From positions 52,878,989 to 52,942,988 of the forward strand of contig OW388297.1 in NCBI GenBank assembly GCA_936450465.1: a stretch of 64,000 nt of DNA, written 5' to 3'. Shown here piece after piece: positions 1 to 10,184 of the stretch. The position numbers and the translations under genes are program-made. Below the pieces are notes generated by a model that was not told where the DNA came from, did no database searches, and saw only the letters and a program-made list of their open reading frames with translations. Position 1 is the first letter of the stretch. Each line of letters opens with the position of its first letter. The DNA is from Gibbula magus. Lineage: Eukaryota; Mollusca; Gastropoda; Trochida; Trochidae.

Positions 1-590
1 ATTGGAGCATCACAGATCTTTTGGTACTAAGTTCAATTTCGGATTCAAGGGCCATAACTCCATAAGAAATAATATTTCGGAACTTGTTTTCGAACTCGAT
101 AAAGAGTAACATCTGGACTACCACCATATTAAATTTCATTCACCTAGATGTAACAGTTTCTGAGAAAACTTGTCCCCATTGGAGCATCACAGTTGTTCTG
201 GTACGAAGTTCAATTTCGGTTTCAAGGGCCATAACTCTGTAAAAAATAATATTTCGGAACTGGTTTTCGAACTTCGATAGAAGTGTATGGTCATGAGTAC
301 TCACAACCAAAATTTCATTCACCTAGGTTGAACAGTATCCGAGAAAACTTGTCCCCATTGAACACAATAAAACTAAGTCCAAAAAGTGACGTTTCCATGG
401 AAACGACAAAAAATATCAATCTCAGAAAATTGAAAATTGTCTGTGAGCGATCGGAAGAACATGGTTAACATCTGTACAAAGTTTGGTTGATGTAGCTTTG
501 ACGGTTTTTGAGAAAATTGACCGGACGGAAGGACGGACGGACGGAATGACCGCTATATACCCCCGCTTACTTCGTAACGGGGGTATAATA
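1..590. repeat. Mollusc-style interspersed repeat with two internal direct units
   Basis: Positions 1-177 and 178-356 are two diverged copies of the same unit (both begin 'attggagcatcacag' and end 'gagaaaacttgtcccc'). A unique part follows, containing the palindrome GTTTCCATGGAAAC near 389. A run of GGAC tetramers lies near 522-545, and a terminal hairpin (ATACCCCCG / CGGGGGTAT) near 556-586 ends the element. The left end lies outside the window. No coding potential is seen; the short open frames here are incidental. Confidence 0.7.
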
Positions 591-780
591 ATAATTTTAT
601 TATGATATTCATATCGGAAAGCAAATGTTCTAGGTTATGTCTTTATTGTGACAAGATGATGTTATGTTCACTTCTTAAGCATGGAAATGTAGCCAGAAAC
701 ATCCAAGAGTACCCATAAAATTATTTCTCTACTTTTGCTATCGTTTCTTGTGTATTCAATTTGAAAATTCGTCATTGTTA

Positions 781-2108
781 TGTCCCCCGAAAAATTTTTC
801 GGGAGACATATTGTTTTCACCTCCGTCCGTCATACCGTGATTCTGTTATTCCGAAATGCTTTCTTTTCCGGGCCATATCTCAAAAACCGTTCAATATTTT
901 TTCACGAAACTTGGTATGTGGTTAGACCTAGTGGTGGAGGGGTTCCATTTGCTATTTTGGTTATTCTGAAAAAAAATTATGGTTTCCATGGAATCAATTT
1001 AAACTTTTTGAAAATTGCTGGTAGGGACATTTTCCGGCCTCTATTTCAAAATCTATCCAGTATATCTTTACGAAACTTGGTATGTGGTTAGACCCAGTGG
1101 TGGAGTGGTGCCTTTTGCTATTTTGGTTGTTCTGAAGTTTTTATTTTTTCTGGTTTCCATGGAAACAATTTGAACTTAGTGCATATTGAGGGTATGGACG
1201 TTTTCCGGCCTCTATTTCAAAATCTATCTAGTATTTCTTTACGAAACTTGGTATATTGTTAGACCTAGTGGAGGAGTGGTGCTTTTTGCTATTTTGGTTA
1301 TTCTGAATTTTTTTTTTAAATTCTGGTTTCCATGGAAACAATTTGAACTTAGTGCACATTGAGGGTAGGGATCTTTTCCGGTCTCTATCTCCAAAACCGT
1401 TCAATATCTTTTTCACCAAACTTGGTATTTGCTTAGACCTAGTGATTTAGTGGTGCCTTTTGCTACTTTGGCTCTTCTGATTTTTTATTTTTACTGGTTT
1501 CCATGGCAACAATTTCAACTTAGTGCATATTGGAGGTATAAACGTTTTCCGGCCTCTATTTCAAAATCTATCTAGTATTTCTTTACGAAACTTGGTATGT
1601 GGTTAGACCTAGTGGTGGAGTGGTGCTTTTTGCTATTTTGGTTATTCTGAATGTTTTTTTAAAAAATCTGGTTTCCATGGAAACAATTTGAACTTAGTGC
1701 ATATTGAGGGTATAAACGTTTTCCGGCCTCTATTTCAAAATCTATCAAGTATTTCTTTACGAACCTTGGTATGTGGTTAGACCTAGTGGTGGAGTGGTGC
1801 CTTTTGCTATTTTGGTTATTCTGAATGTTTTATTTGTTCTGGTTTCCATGGAAACAATTTTAACTTCATGAGATATTTTAAATTAAGTGACTTGAGCCCT
1901 TCTTGTAGATCAAGAAGGCCGTGATCTCTTTATGACAGATATAGATTAGATGAAGATTAATTACCATATATTTTCTTTTTTTTATGTGCATTTGATTTAT
2001 GCTAATAGGGTAACCTTTTTCGATTAAAGTAAAGTTGTTTTTTCCCCTCTGGCATTGTTAAGTAAGGAGTAGATGATTAGTTTTGATTGAAAATTGGAGC
2101 GGGGGACA
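781..2108. mobile_element. Non-autonomous terminal-inverted-repeat element with tandem core
   Basis: The termini are TGTCCCCCG (781-789) and its exact complement CGGGGGACA (2100-2108). The left end is itself a snapback hairpin (781-808). Inside are about six copies of a unit of about 172 bp, each carrying GTTTCCATGGAAAC or a one-base variant (near 983, 1153, 1325, 1497, 1671, 1842). A short CCGT-type motif follows the left end. There is no transposase reading frame, and no clear target duplication was found. Confidence 0.7.
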
Positions 2109-2109
2109 C

Positions 2110-2560
2110 CACAGTGCATCACATGCACATATTTCTAGTTGATTACTAAACTTACTGCCTTTTTAGTTGATCCTTATTTGAAGGTAGTTAGCAACACATC
2201 GTGTAATGTATCATGTATGTATACGTGTCTCTGATATCAAATTGATATCAACGTCATTTGAAGTAGCAAATACCACAGGCTTGCAGAGGATAGTTTTACT
2301 TTAATCAAAGTGTTGATAATATGTTTAATTTAAGAGGCTTTAATTTCGGAGCTATCATTCTTCAATATTTATCAGAAAAATATCAAAACAAAATCTTCAC
2401 TCTGCTTTTTTAACCACTGATCATAAGCATTGTAACATAATGTTTAGCAATCAACTTCTTGACATAGTATTGAAAACTTAGTATGGTAATGTTCTTGATT
2501 ATAGAAAACCTTGCGGTATTTAACTGTCATTATCATTATTTGATTGTAGGATAACATATC
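2110..2560. other. AT-rich stretch, nothing recognised
   Basis: No coding, RNA or repeat structure was recognised between the preceding element and the TA/CA microsatellite. It may be an intron of the possible gene whose exons begin at 2709. Confidence 0.4.
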
Positions 2561-2561
2561 A

Positions 2562-2600
2562 CTTGTATATATATATATACATATATATCTACACACACCA
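2562..2600. repeat. TA/CA microsatellite
   Basis: A short run of TA dinucleotides is followed by a CA run. The small open frame across it is a by-product of the repeat. Confidence 0.85.
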
Positions 2601-2708
2601 TGAGAACCAGGTGTTGATGATAATTAGTATAAAATCACACTTGCTGCCCATTTGGATAAGTCACTTATGCATTTTCCTGTTAAATTACTTTGTATCTACC
2701 TTTTTCAG

Positions 2709-2765
2709 ATTTACCAGATGTGCTGGACTCCAACAAAATCAACAACAAATCCCTTGTTGACAAAG
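2709..2765 (+). CDS. Candidate internal exon of an unidentified gene
   Basis: A pyrimidine-rich tract ending in CAG precedes 2709 and a GTATAC donor follows 2765. The 57-bp exon is open in the frame reading ..LPDVLDSNKINNKSLVDK and leaves one base over at its 3' end. Both ends are phase 1, so it is a symmetric exon. It joins in frame to the exon at 3058 (giving VDK-E-ADIS) and equally well to the exon at 8797 (giving VDK-G-MRKR). I do not recognise the protein, and upstream exons must lie outside or be unseen. Support is splice-site and phase consistency only. Confidence 0.4.
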
Positions 2766-3057
2766 GTATACTATTAATTCATGCTTACATCAAATAATTT
2801 GGTCATCTCCCTTAGGTCTAAGGTTTATTTGTGTTTACTGTTTGTTGAATTACGTAATTGTTTACATTTATATATGCTCAATTTATTGTTTAGATGTAGA
2901 CGCAATCAATATAGGTTTGCCTTTTTTAACTTTCGATTGAATAAAAAATACATTGTCAACATGGTTTCAATTAATGTTTACATTTGAAATGAGTTCATCC
3001 TTAAATTCACTAGTACAAATCCACATCTGATGTTGAACAATGTTCATACAATTTCAG

Positions 3058-3266
3058 AAGCAGACATTAGTGCTGGTGATGGCTCGTGTCTTTTGGAGAT
3101 TGACATGGGAGTTTATGACAAGCCTGCAGATTTAGATGTGAACCCGGGAACTGTCAAGGGAAACACCAGCTCTGTCGAGGGGAACACCGTTTCTGTTGAA
3201 GGGAACACTGTCTCTGTTGAGGGGAACACTGGCTCTGTCAGTTGTCAGTGTAACTGTTTAGGGTAA
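3058..3266 (+). CDS. Candidate terminal exon encoding SVEGNT repeats
   Basis: An acceptor (aatttcag) precedes 3058, and the reading frame continues in phase from the exon ending at 2765. It ends at a TAA at 3264-3266. The product has an acidic stretch (ADISAGDGSCLLEIDMGVYD) followed by four tandem hexapeptide-type units (VKGNTSS, VEGNTVS, VEGNTVS, VEGNTGS) and a short cysteine-containing tail. A possible poly(A) signal AATAAA lies at 3825-3830. No known domain was recognised. The repeated codons make a 24-bp minisatellite at about 3150-3236, so the repeat number may vary between individuals. It could also be a chance open frame between splice-like signals. Confidence 0.4.
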
Positions 3267-3892
3267 AATAATGTTCATGTAGGTGACGCTATGAGAGTCT
3301 GAAGCCCAGTTTCATATTTGTTCAGCAGCATCACTTTTCTATCTTTCCAATAACTTTCCACCTTTGCCTACATCATAAAGCAGCGTATTTGTCGGTGTCG
3401 TGTTTAAGTCTGTGAGATTGTTAATTCGAAGTTAATTTCACTTTGGGAGAAGCTTTGGTAGTTTATAGATTGGGTTCATTGAGGGTGAAAACTGCATTTC
3501 CAACTGATGAGGCGTAGGGAGTAGGGAGTGATATTTTACCTATTTATAACTGTTTATTTCCCTTTCGACTGAAGGGGGCAAATGTGAGTGAGCTTGCAAT
3601 GGCATTGATTCACTGTGGGTAAAGTATAGTGATCACAACCTAAAAGGTATTTCCTTACTTCATCCAAAAACTAATTATTACAATACTTAAATTATGTGTA
3701 GATATACTGTGACTAATGCAGATTACAAATCTTAAATTTAACGGTCATCACTTCCTGATGGTAGAATAAATCCACAGGTCCATTCTCCACTAAACGTGCA
3801 TTTAGCTTGGTGTAGGTGGTGAGAAATAAAGTGTCTAGTATGTTTATATTTCTTGATTAAAGATACAGAGTAATGTTACGGGAACATTTCCC
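3267..3892. other. Possible 3' UTR, then unassigned sequence
   Basis: Nothing coding was seen. AATAAA at 3825-3830 could be the polyadenylation signal for the preceding exon. The repeated 16-bp motif of the transposon-like unit first appears just beyond, at 3967. Confidence 0.35.
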
Positions 3893-3966
3893 TGAAGTGG
3901 CTGGACTGTACCATGCTTGTGTCGGATTTTATGATCGTTAACATTCATATACCCCTTTTTGTGTTT

Positions 3967-4516
3967 CAACAGATACGTTACTACGTAACCTGTGAGAAAT
4001 GTACACAAAAAAAACAAAACAACACTCTCATAACTGATATGAATGTATTTAATTGGTTTGTTTATACCTTTCGTGATACAAAACATGTGAATTGGTAACA
4101 TTTTTCACTTCGAAATCTTCGAAACATTGGTTTGGTAAATTGAATATACCAAATGCTTTTTTTAAACTCATACCAACAAACATATACTTTTCTTTAGAAA
4201 CAACAGGAATTGAACAACTAAATTAATAATTCTCCATTTGAGACCTTTGTTTCTTAACAAAATTGTCATAGAACTTAAAGACTAAGACAGAGTTTCTTGA
4301 CCACTGTAAGTAGCAGCCTTCTGGGAGAGTTAAAATGTAACGTATCTGTCACTCAAATATCACGTATCTGTTTCACTATAAATCAAACATAGGTGAACCA
4401 ACAATCATGAAAACCTTCAACTAACGTGTAGCTTATCAACATTAAATAATGCTAAACAAATAAAACCCGAACTCTAACTGATAGAACAGCAAACTAATTC
4501 AGTAACGTATCTGTTC
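3967..4516. repeat. Left cluster of the 16-bp subterminal motif
   Basis: CAACAGATACGTTAC is at 3967-3981. GTAACGTATCTGT is at 4337-4349, a shorter TCACGTATCTGTTT at 4360-4373, and GTAACGTATCTGTTC at 4502-4516. The last abuts the 3' end of the pseudogene. The orientation switches between the first copy and the rest. Confidence 0.75.
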
Positions 4517-7444
4517 ACATTGTGGCCAAGGCATTTGAGACAGCCTGAACACGATCTGGTGCCATTGTGAAATACCTTTTGGATCGCCCAAGGGACGTTT
4601 CTTCAACTGGCATGATAATATCATGGAATGAACACCATATGGCGTCACGGCGGTCTGGCCATTGCAGACGGATTTTATTTGAACAGGTTTTTTTGGTCAT
4701 GAAGGATAAGCAGGCATCTTCATCCTCGACATCAACCCGAAGTACTTCTCCGGGGAACCAGTCATCGTCATACTTGACAGCTAGCGTCTCCCCAACATTT
4801 GGGTGGTGAGAGACAACAGGTACAGATGTAGACTCAGTGTCCATTGGCAAAACCTCTGGTGTTTCTGCTGATGTGGGTTGCTGTAGCTCAGTACTAGTAC
4901 CTTGTGTGTCTGGTTCCGGTGGGTTTGCAACAATTGCAGATCTCAGGTCATGGGCGATCCATCCATCACATGGTTGATTCCAGTTGAGACAGTTCTCGCA
5001 GTAACAAGATGTCTCTCGTTCAAAGATGACTATCTCCAGAAGATTGTACAGCATGGAGCTTCATAGTTCCAGGGACTGGCTTAGATTTCAGAAAGGCGAG
5101 ATAGTTTGCTGCTGCATCATAGTCATCCTGGAAGCAGAAGAAATACTGGATCGACTTTTCATTCTCAGATGCCCATTTGTAAAGATCCTGACCATCTTGA
5201 ATGGTAGCTTTGCCTTGTCTGATTGCTTGTGATGCCATGCGTTTAGATGTCCCTCCAATCCCATCACATGGGCCTTTTCCGTGACCACACTCAAAGTAAT
5301 TCCACCTGGCTTGGATGTTGTCAAAATATTCTGTGTGGTTTGCAATGATGTGTGGAACATGAACCTGTCCAGTAATGGATATCCGTGAGCTTTGGATAGA
5401 GAGCTTTCACTTTAGGTACAAGCTTCTGCAATATAGTGTACACAGCAGTAGCATTGTGATGGTTGACGTCTGATACATAGACCAAGTTCTTCTGTGTCAC
5501 TCCTGAAGTAGACTACAACTGGGTGTAATGAAGCTGCTGTAGCATTCCAGTATGCAGACTAGATTTCATCCAAGGTCTGGCATACACAATATTCTGCAAA
5601 GTCCATCTGTATGACAGCATATCATGTCCTTCGGGCAAGTTCATTTTCAGATCATTGAGCGCTTTGTATTGTGCAGCTACTCTTTGAGTATGTTCTAAGA
5701 AGAGCTGGTACTGATGGACCATTAAGGTGTAGAATCCAGGACCACTTTCAGACAGCTTGACAATCCTCATCTTCTTTTTCCCCTCCACTACAACAGATTT
5801 CCATTCCTCATACTCGACTTCACCTTCATCTTTTAAGAGTGACAATTTTTCTTCCATAGCTTCTTTTGATGTCGACCTAGCCACAACTTCAGGATTTGGA
5901 GATAGGTCGATTCCATGCTTGATCAAACTTTCCAACTTCAAAGCCTTATTTTGATGTTTTGTACAGAGGCATTTATTCCTTGATAGAAGTGACGTGACAT
6001 TGATATTACGAGGCCTGAGTTTGCAAAATGCTGAGAAGGACAACTTCACTAAGGGGTCTTCAGACAAAAACTTTTCATGGAGATTCATGAGATAGTCATT
6101 CAATATGCGCACCTGTTTTTTCTCCCCGTCAACTTTAACAGCATCATTCTTTCCTGGCAAAAACCTGCTGAGGTCATCACGTTCAAAGAATGCAATCACC
6201 TTTTCTTTGAGAAGTGATCTTATATGCACCAGGCGACGACGTGTACATATTGATACCTGTTTTGATGCACCCAACCCATCCAGCCGCCGGGACAGCCCAG
6301 TTTCTTTGTTGTGGCATTTTCTGAATCGATACTATTTCAGAATCTTACCAATCAAGATTTTCCGGATGACAGATTTTGTTATCTTCAACAGAGGATTTTT
6401 TTCAGACAGCAAACAGTTTCCAAATTCGATTTGTTTCACTACTGCTTTCGGCAACAACTGTGAATTTATTCCTGCATTTCTAAGATCATTGGAAGTTTTT
6501 TTTATATCGGAGTAAGATATGTTTCTGATACAGAATTCCCGAATGTTGAGGTGTTTGCAGTTGCTGCAGGTTCAGTTGAAGTTGGCTTATTGATTCTGTT
6601 AAATCGCCTCTGTACCCTTTTACTTTTCCTTTTTCAAGTTTTCTTTCAACTGATTTATTTTACTTCCGAGCTGTCTTAATGCTTTAGATTTTCTCTTGTT
6701 TGGTGTTGACTTGATAGTAAATGGCAGCTGGACAACAAGTTTTTGCAGACAGGTTGATCTTGTCTGAGGAATGGTCATCTTCCCACGGCAAGGTGAAAAT
6801 GTATCGCGATCTCTGTATTTTTTACCTTGCCTTCAACCTAGGCAGAAGTGGTGAAACGAATCAGCGACACCTATTGTGATCACGAGTTACGTCCCTCACC
6901 ATCTGCTTACATACAGCCAATGAAATCTCCGTTTACATTCGGAACCAATTCAAAATAAGCGACGTTCGACACAGTCACAGAGGCAATACAACTGTCTTCT
7001 GATTGGCTTATCCGATCAGCCTACAGTACGTTAAAATATTAGCACTGAAAATGCGAGGGTTGAGGTCAAGGGCGGAAGGAGAAGATATGGAAATATTTTC
7101 GTTACGCCTGTGACGATGTGAAGATGAGGAATGGTTGGTTCACTACATGTCACGTCGGAAGAACTTGATACTTCATTTGACTGAGTTGCTTCATTAATTG
7201 TACTAGCACAATTTTCATTCTCAAGTGTTTCATTTTCCATGTGAAGACGTTTCTGTATCAATCTGTATTTCTTGCAATATCCAATATTTCTCTTTTTACG
7301 CTTCTTTAACTTCTTTTCTGACAAATCTGCTGCAGGAATTATAAATTTATCTTGGCGTTGACGCTCTTTAGCAAAGAAATTATCATCGGCTTTCTTCAAG
7401 CGTCCCCGATAGGCCTTTTGAATTTCGGCCCTTGTTTTGGCCAT
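4515..7444 (-). pseudogene. Pseudogene of an uncharacterised, repeatedly duplicated invertebrate protein family
   Basis: Fragments in N-to-C order can be read on the minus strand. First comes a Lys/Arg-rich start (7444 to about 7090, MAKTRAEIQKAYRGRLKK..). A basic coiled-coil-like piece (LVVQLPFTIKSTPNKRKS) ends at a TAA at 6620-6622. A long segment (about 6515-5600) is broken by a TAG at 6332-6334. The core begins VIQMDFAEY in a shifted frame, with a TAG at 5559-5561. The segment WNYFECGHGKGPCDGIGG (about 5300-5245) follows. A Cys-rich ETSCYCENC and a Tudor-like tail (VGETLAVKYDDDWFPGEV) lie near 4980-4760. At least three frame changes (near 5600, 5370 and 5040) and three stops show it is dead. 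I recall similar full-length uncharacterised proteins expanded in cnidarians and molluscs. The spaced acidic residues (QMDFAE, LTD, FE..HGKG..DG) suggest a DDE-type nuclease fold, but that is inference. Confidence 0.7.
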
Positions 7445-7579
7445 AACTGCAAAAATCGGAAATCAAAAACCCTATTTGTACACTCAAACATATTGATTGT
7501 TATCTAAAATGACGATTTATAATGCTTTATCACCCCAAAAAATCAGTAAAATTTGATAGAATATGAAATAGAAAATGGG

Positions 7580-8317
7580 CAACAGATACGTTACCAAATG
7601 CAACAGATACGTTACCATGAAAGACATCATGGTTATTTCGTAATTTATCGACGAATTTAGTTTTGTATAATTGTATTGGATAAATAAACATTGCATTTGA
7701 TAGTTAACACGAAAACAAACGAACATAGCATGTTTTTACAACATTTTATCAAGTGATGATTCAAGATTGTCATGGATAACAAATGCTTACCTTTCAGAAT
7801 GCTAATTTCCCTCCTCTTGCGTCCTTCCTTGGTACCGGAAATGCTGGTATAACTAAAATCTCGTTAATTGTCACACCAAACGTGAGTCATAAGCGCGGTA
7901 AATTCAAATTAGTATCATCAGTAACATGTCGGTAACGTGTCTGTTGATAACGTATCTGTTGGACAAAAATTTTTTTGGATATGCTGGACAACCACTTTAA
8001 GGCAGAAGAGTGCTGTCACCCTCAAACTACTCAAAGCACTATGTGCATGATGGCCATGTATGAGAGTTGGTTATTGTAAGCAGAGTAATTCCACAAAAGA
8101 AGGCAACATAGGTAACGTATCTGATGAAATTTTCACGTAACTTTTCCAATTGTGAGTAGTCTTCCCAAAACTACAATTTTATGAGACTTTGTGTGTTTCA
8201 GATGATTGTTATATATTGATGTTTATCTATTTGTGGTTAAGATGACATCGTTATTAATTGTATATACCCAAGGATTTGATTTGATAATGCCATATGAATT
8301 TTGGTAACGTATCTGTC
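7580..8317. repeat. Right cluster of the 16-bp subterminal motif
   Basis: CAACAGATACGTTACC occurs exactly at 7580-7595 and 7601-7616, 21 bp apart. GGTAACGTGTCTGTTG (7931-7946) overlaps GATAACGTATCTGTTGG (7946-7962). Single copies lie at 8111-8125 and 8303-8317. The first pair sits just upstream of the pseudogene start, where a transposase-binding or promoter role would be expected. Confidence 0.75.
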
Positions 8318-8796
8318 TGTCATTTTGGAGACACCTATATCTGAGATTGTTTTGAAATACTAAAATAATGGATTCATACTAAATGTATTCTAGTGCTATC
8401 GAGACATCTTTAGAATTGATGTTTTAGAAATTATTATGCATAGTTTTCAATTAGACAGATCTGTTTGTAACTGCCTATCGACTGGAGACATGCATATTTG
8501 TGTAGATTTGACACATTTAGAAGCCTGAATGAAACATTTATTTGTTTCTATAACTTTTGTTAAATGTGTTCTGACACTGCCATGTAATAAGGTACATTTT
8601 AAAGTAGAAATTCATAATTTCCAAGAAAACGTTCAAAAGATATCCCCTGGAGACATATATTGACAATGGGGATTATAAAGTGTAAATGTGAAGATTCAGC
8701 TGTAGTTCAAATTGTCAAGCCTTTTTTTTATGAAATGCAATAACAATTTACCTAAAAATCTGTAAGTAGTCATTGACAGTAATATCCTTATTCCAG

Positions 8797-8984
8797 GAAT
8801 GAGAAAGAGAACAGCTTGGAGTGCTGAAGAAAACCTCATTCTGAGAAAGAAGTTCAAGCACCACCTTTTGGGAAAAGTCAGAACTATTCACAACTCCGAC
8901 TTGAACGAAGTTCAAGGATTACTGTGTAACATAACTATACCTCAGATTAGATTAAATAACATTAAGCATGGAAAATCCGAGTGA
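8797..8984 (+). CDS. Candidate terminal exon with SANT/Myb-like segment
   Basis: The exon is preceded by an acceptor (ccttattccag) and ends at a TGA at 8982-8984. It reads GMRKRTAWSAEENLILRKKF.., with spaced Trp, Glu and hydrophobic residues like the first helix of SANT/Myb-type domains. Similar C-terminal segments occur in mollusc proteins that combine zinc fingers with this helix. The rest of the domain is weak: the canonical second Trp is missing. The phase (one base needed from upstream) fits the exon ending at 2765, giving a Gly codon at the join. If so, the transposon-like unit sits in the intron, and 3058-3266 would be an alternative last exon. Alternatively it is an isolated decayed exon. 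Confidence 0.4.
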
Positions 8985-10184
8985 AGGATTGCCTTTTTTT
9001 GCTCATCGGTCCTATTAGGCCAAATGTGCTTACCTGCTCTACGCTTGAGGCTTTGTTTCAAATTAATTTAGCCCTTGGCTTTCCCATTACGGCTGACAGT
9101 ATCGATCTGGCTAAATCAACGCTACATAGTTGTTCATCAATTTTTCTGAAACTCCACACATTCATTTGATTTACACTAGTGATGCACATTTTGGTGGTTC
9201 GAAGGGATTGGACATGTTCACCCGTCTGTTTCCGAAGTTTTACATGTGCTTTGGATATACATCATGTTCATGTCGAAAGTCGGGTACGACGGAACAAACA
9301 TTTTTAGAGCTTCACTTTCCTTTTCAGTTAGTGTGTTAACTAACTTCCATTTTTATAACTCAGCTTGACCATGGTTTATGAATTTTTTTAAAAAGTTATA
9401 CTGGAAACGCCAATCCCTTCTCACATACCAGATCGATTATACCTCAGGCTATATTGTGCTCTTAAATCACTCTTGTTACAGATGAAGCAAAAAAAAATTT
9501 CATACTCCAGTTGATAAGTTCACTGAAACTCATTATCTCCTCCAAGAAGTCTAAAGGTGATATAGTAATGAGTTCTGTCCTTCCGTGGGTTTGGTACACA
9601 TTTTTGTACCACAACTTGAAATATATCACCATGCATTTGGTCTAGTTCATAGAGCATATGGTGATAGTGAGGGTTTTAGAAATGTTATCATTTTGATGAG
9701 GCTTACTCAGTTTTAAGGTTGACTAGTTCCTCTCCTATGTCCCAGGCAGGCGTGTGAGTATTTAATGACCTCCATTAAAATATGGTACCACTCACTATTG
9801 CGATTTAAGTTATATCAGTTATATAGTGGGTTTGTATGCAAGCTGGACCAACATTTTTAAACTTTTAACCAACTTTAAGATTCCTTATTATTAAGATTTT
9901 TTTTGTTTCTTCAGGAGCATTTACATGACATGATTGACTAGATTATATTTTCCAATTTATTTATTTATACTGTGTGAAGGCGATCAAACTACAGGCAGTT
10001 GTCAAAACTGCTTTTGGGTTTGAAATATACAAGAATTTACCATATTTTGTGTGACAATAAATGCTCCAAACTTGAGTTTTGTCACAAATTAAACATATCC
10101 TGCTCATTTTTAGGAATTGGTTGTACTATTTGAATACTGGGACGATTAATAGACCCAGATATTGAACTGCTAACTGTTAATGAA
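8985..10184. other. AT-rich stretch, nothing firmly recognised
   Basis: Probably the 3' flank of the preceding exon, then intergenic DNA. Short open frames at 8981-9339 show no domain. Near 9520-9600 there is a phrase (tctcctccaagaag..ttctgtccttccg) resembling the edge of an interspersed repeat, too short to classify. Confidence 0.35.

Larger units (their letters stand above)
3893..8317 (-). mobile_element. Decayed DNA-transposon-like unit with subterminal repeats
   Basis: A minus-strand pseudogene (4515-7444) is flanked on both sides by copies of GGTAACGTATCTGTTG or its complement. On the left, one copy reads inward (3967-3981) and three read outward (4337, 4360, 4502). On the right, two adjacent copies read outward (7580, 7601) and others inward (7931, 7946, 8111, 8303). 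The 9-mer core ACGTATCTG occurs nine times here on the two strands, plus one variant; I noticed only two other copies in the window. The termini are uncertain. A weak inverted match (AAGTGGCTGGAC at 3894 against the complement of GTCCAGCATATCC..AACCACTT ending near 7998) would make a 4.1-kb element, but two motif copies lie beyond it. Symmetric subterminal motifs around one gene are typical of DNA transposons; that it was mobile is inference. Confidence 0.5.

Noticed and set aside
780..1091. A 103-residue open frame
   Set aside because: It lies entirely within the tandem core of a non-autonomous element, and its peptide merely repeats with the DNA unit.
3125..3160. A 2A-like ribosome-skipping motif (DLDVNPGTV)
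   Set aside because: The required Glu and the terminal Gly-Pro of the 2A consensus are missing.
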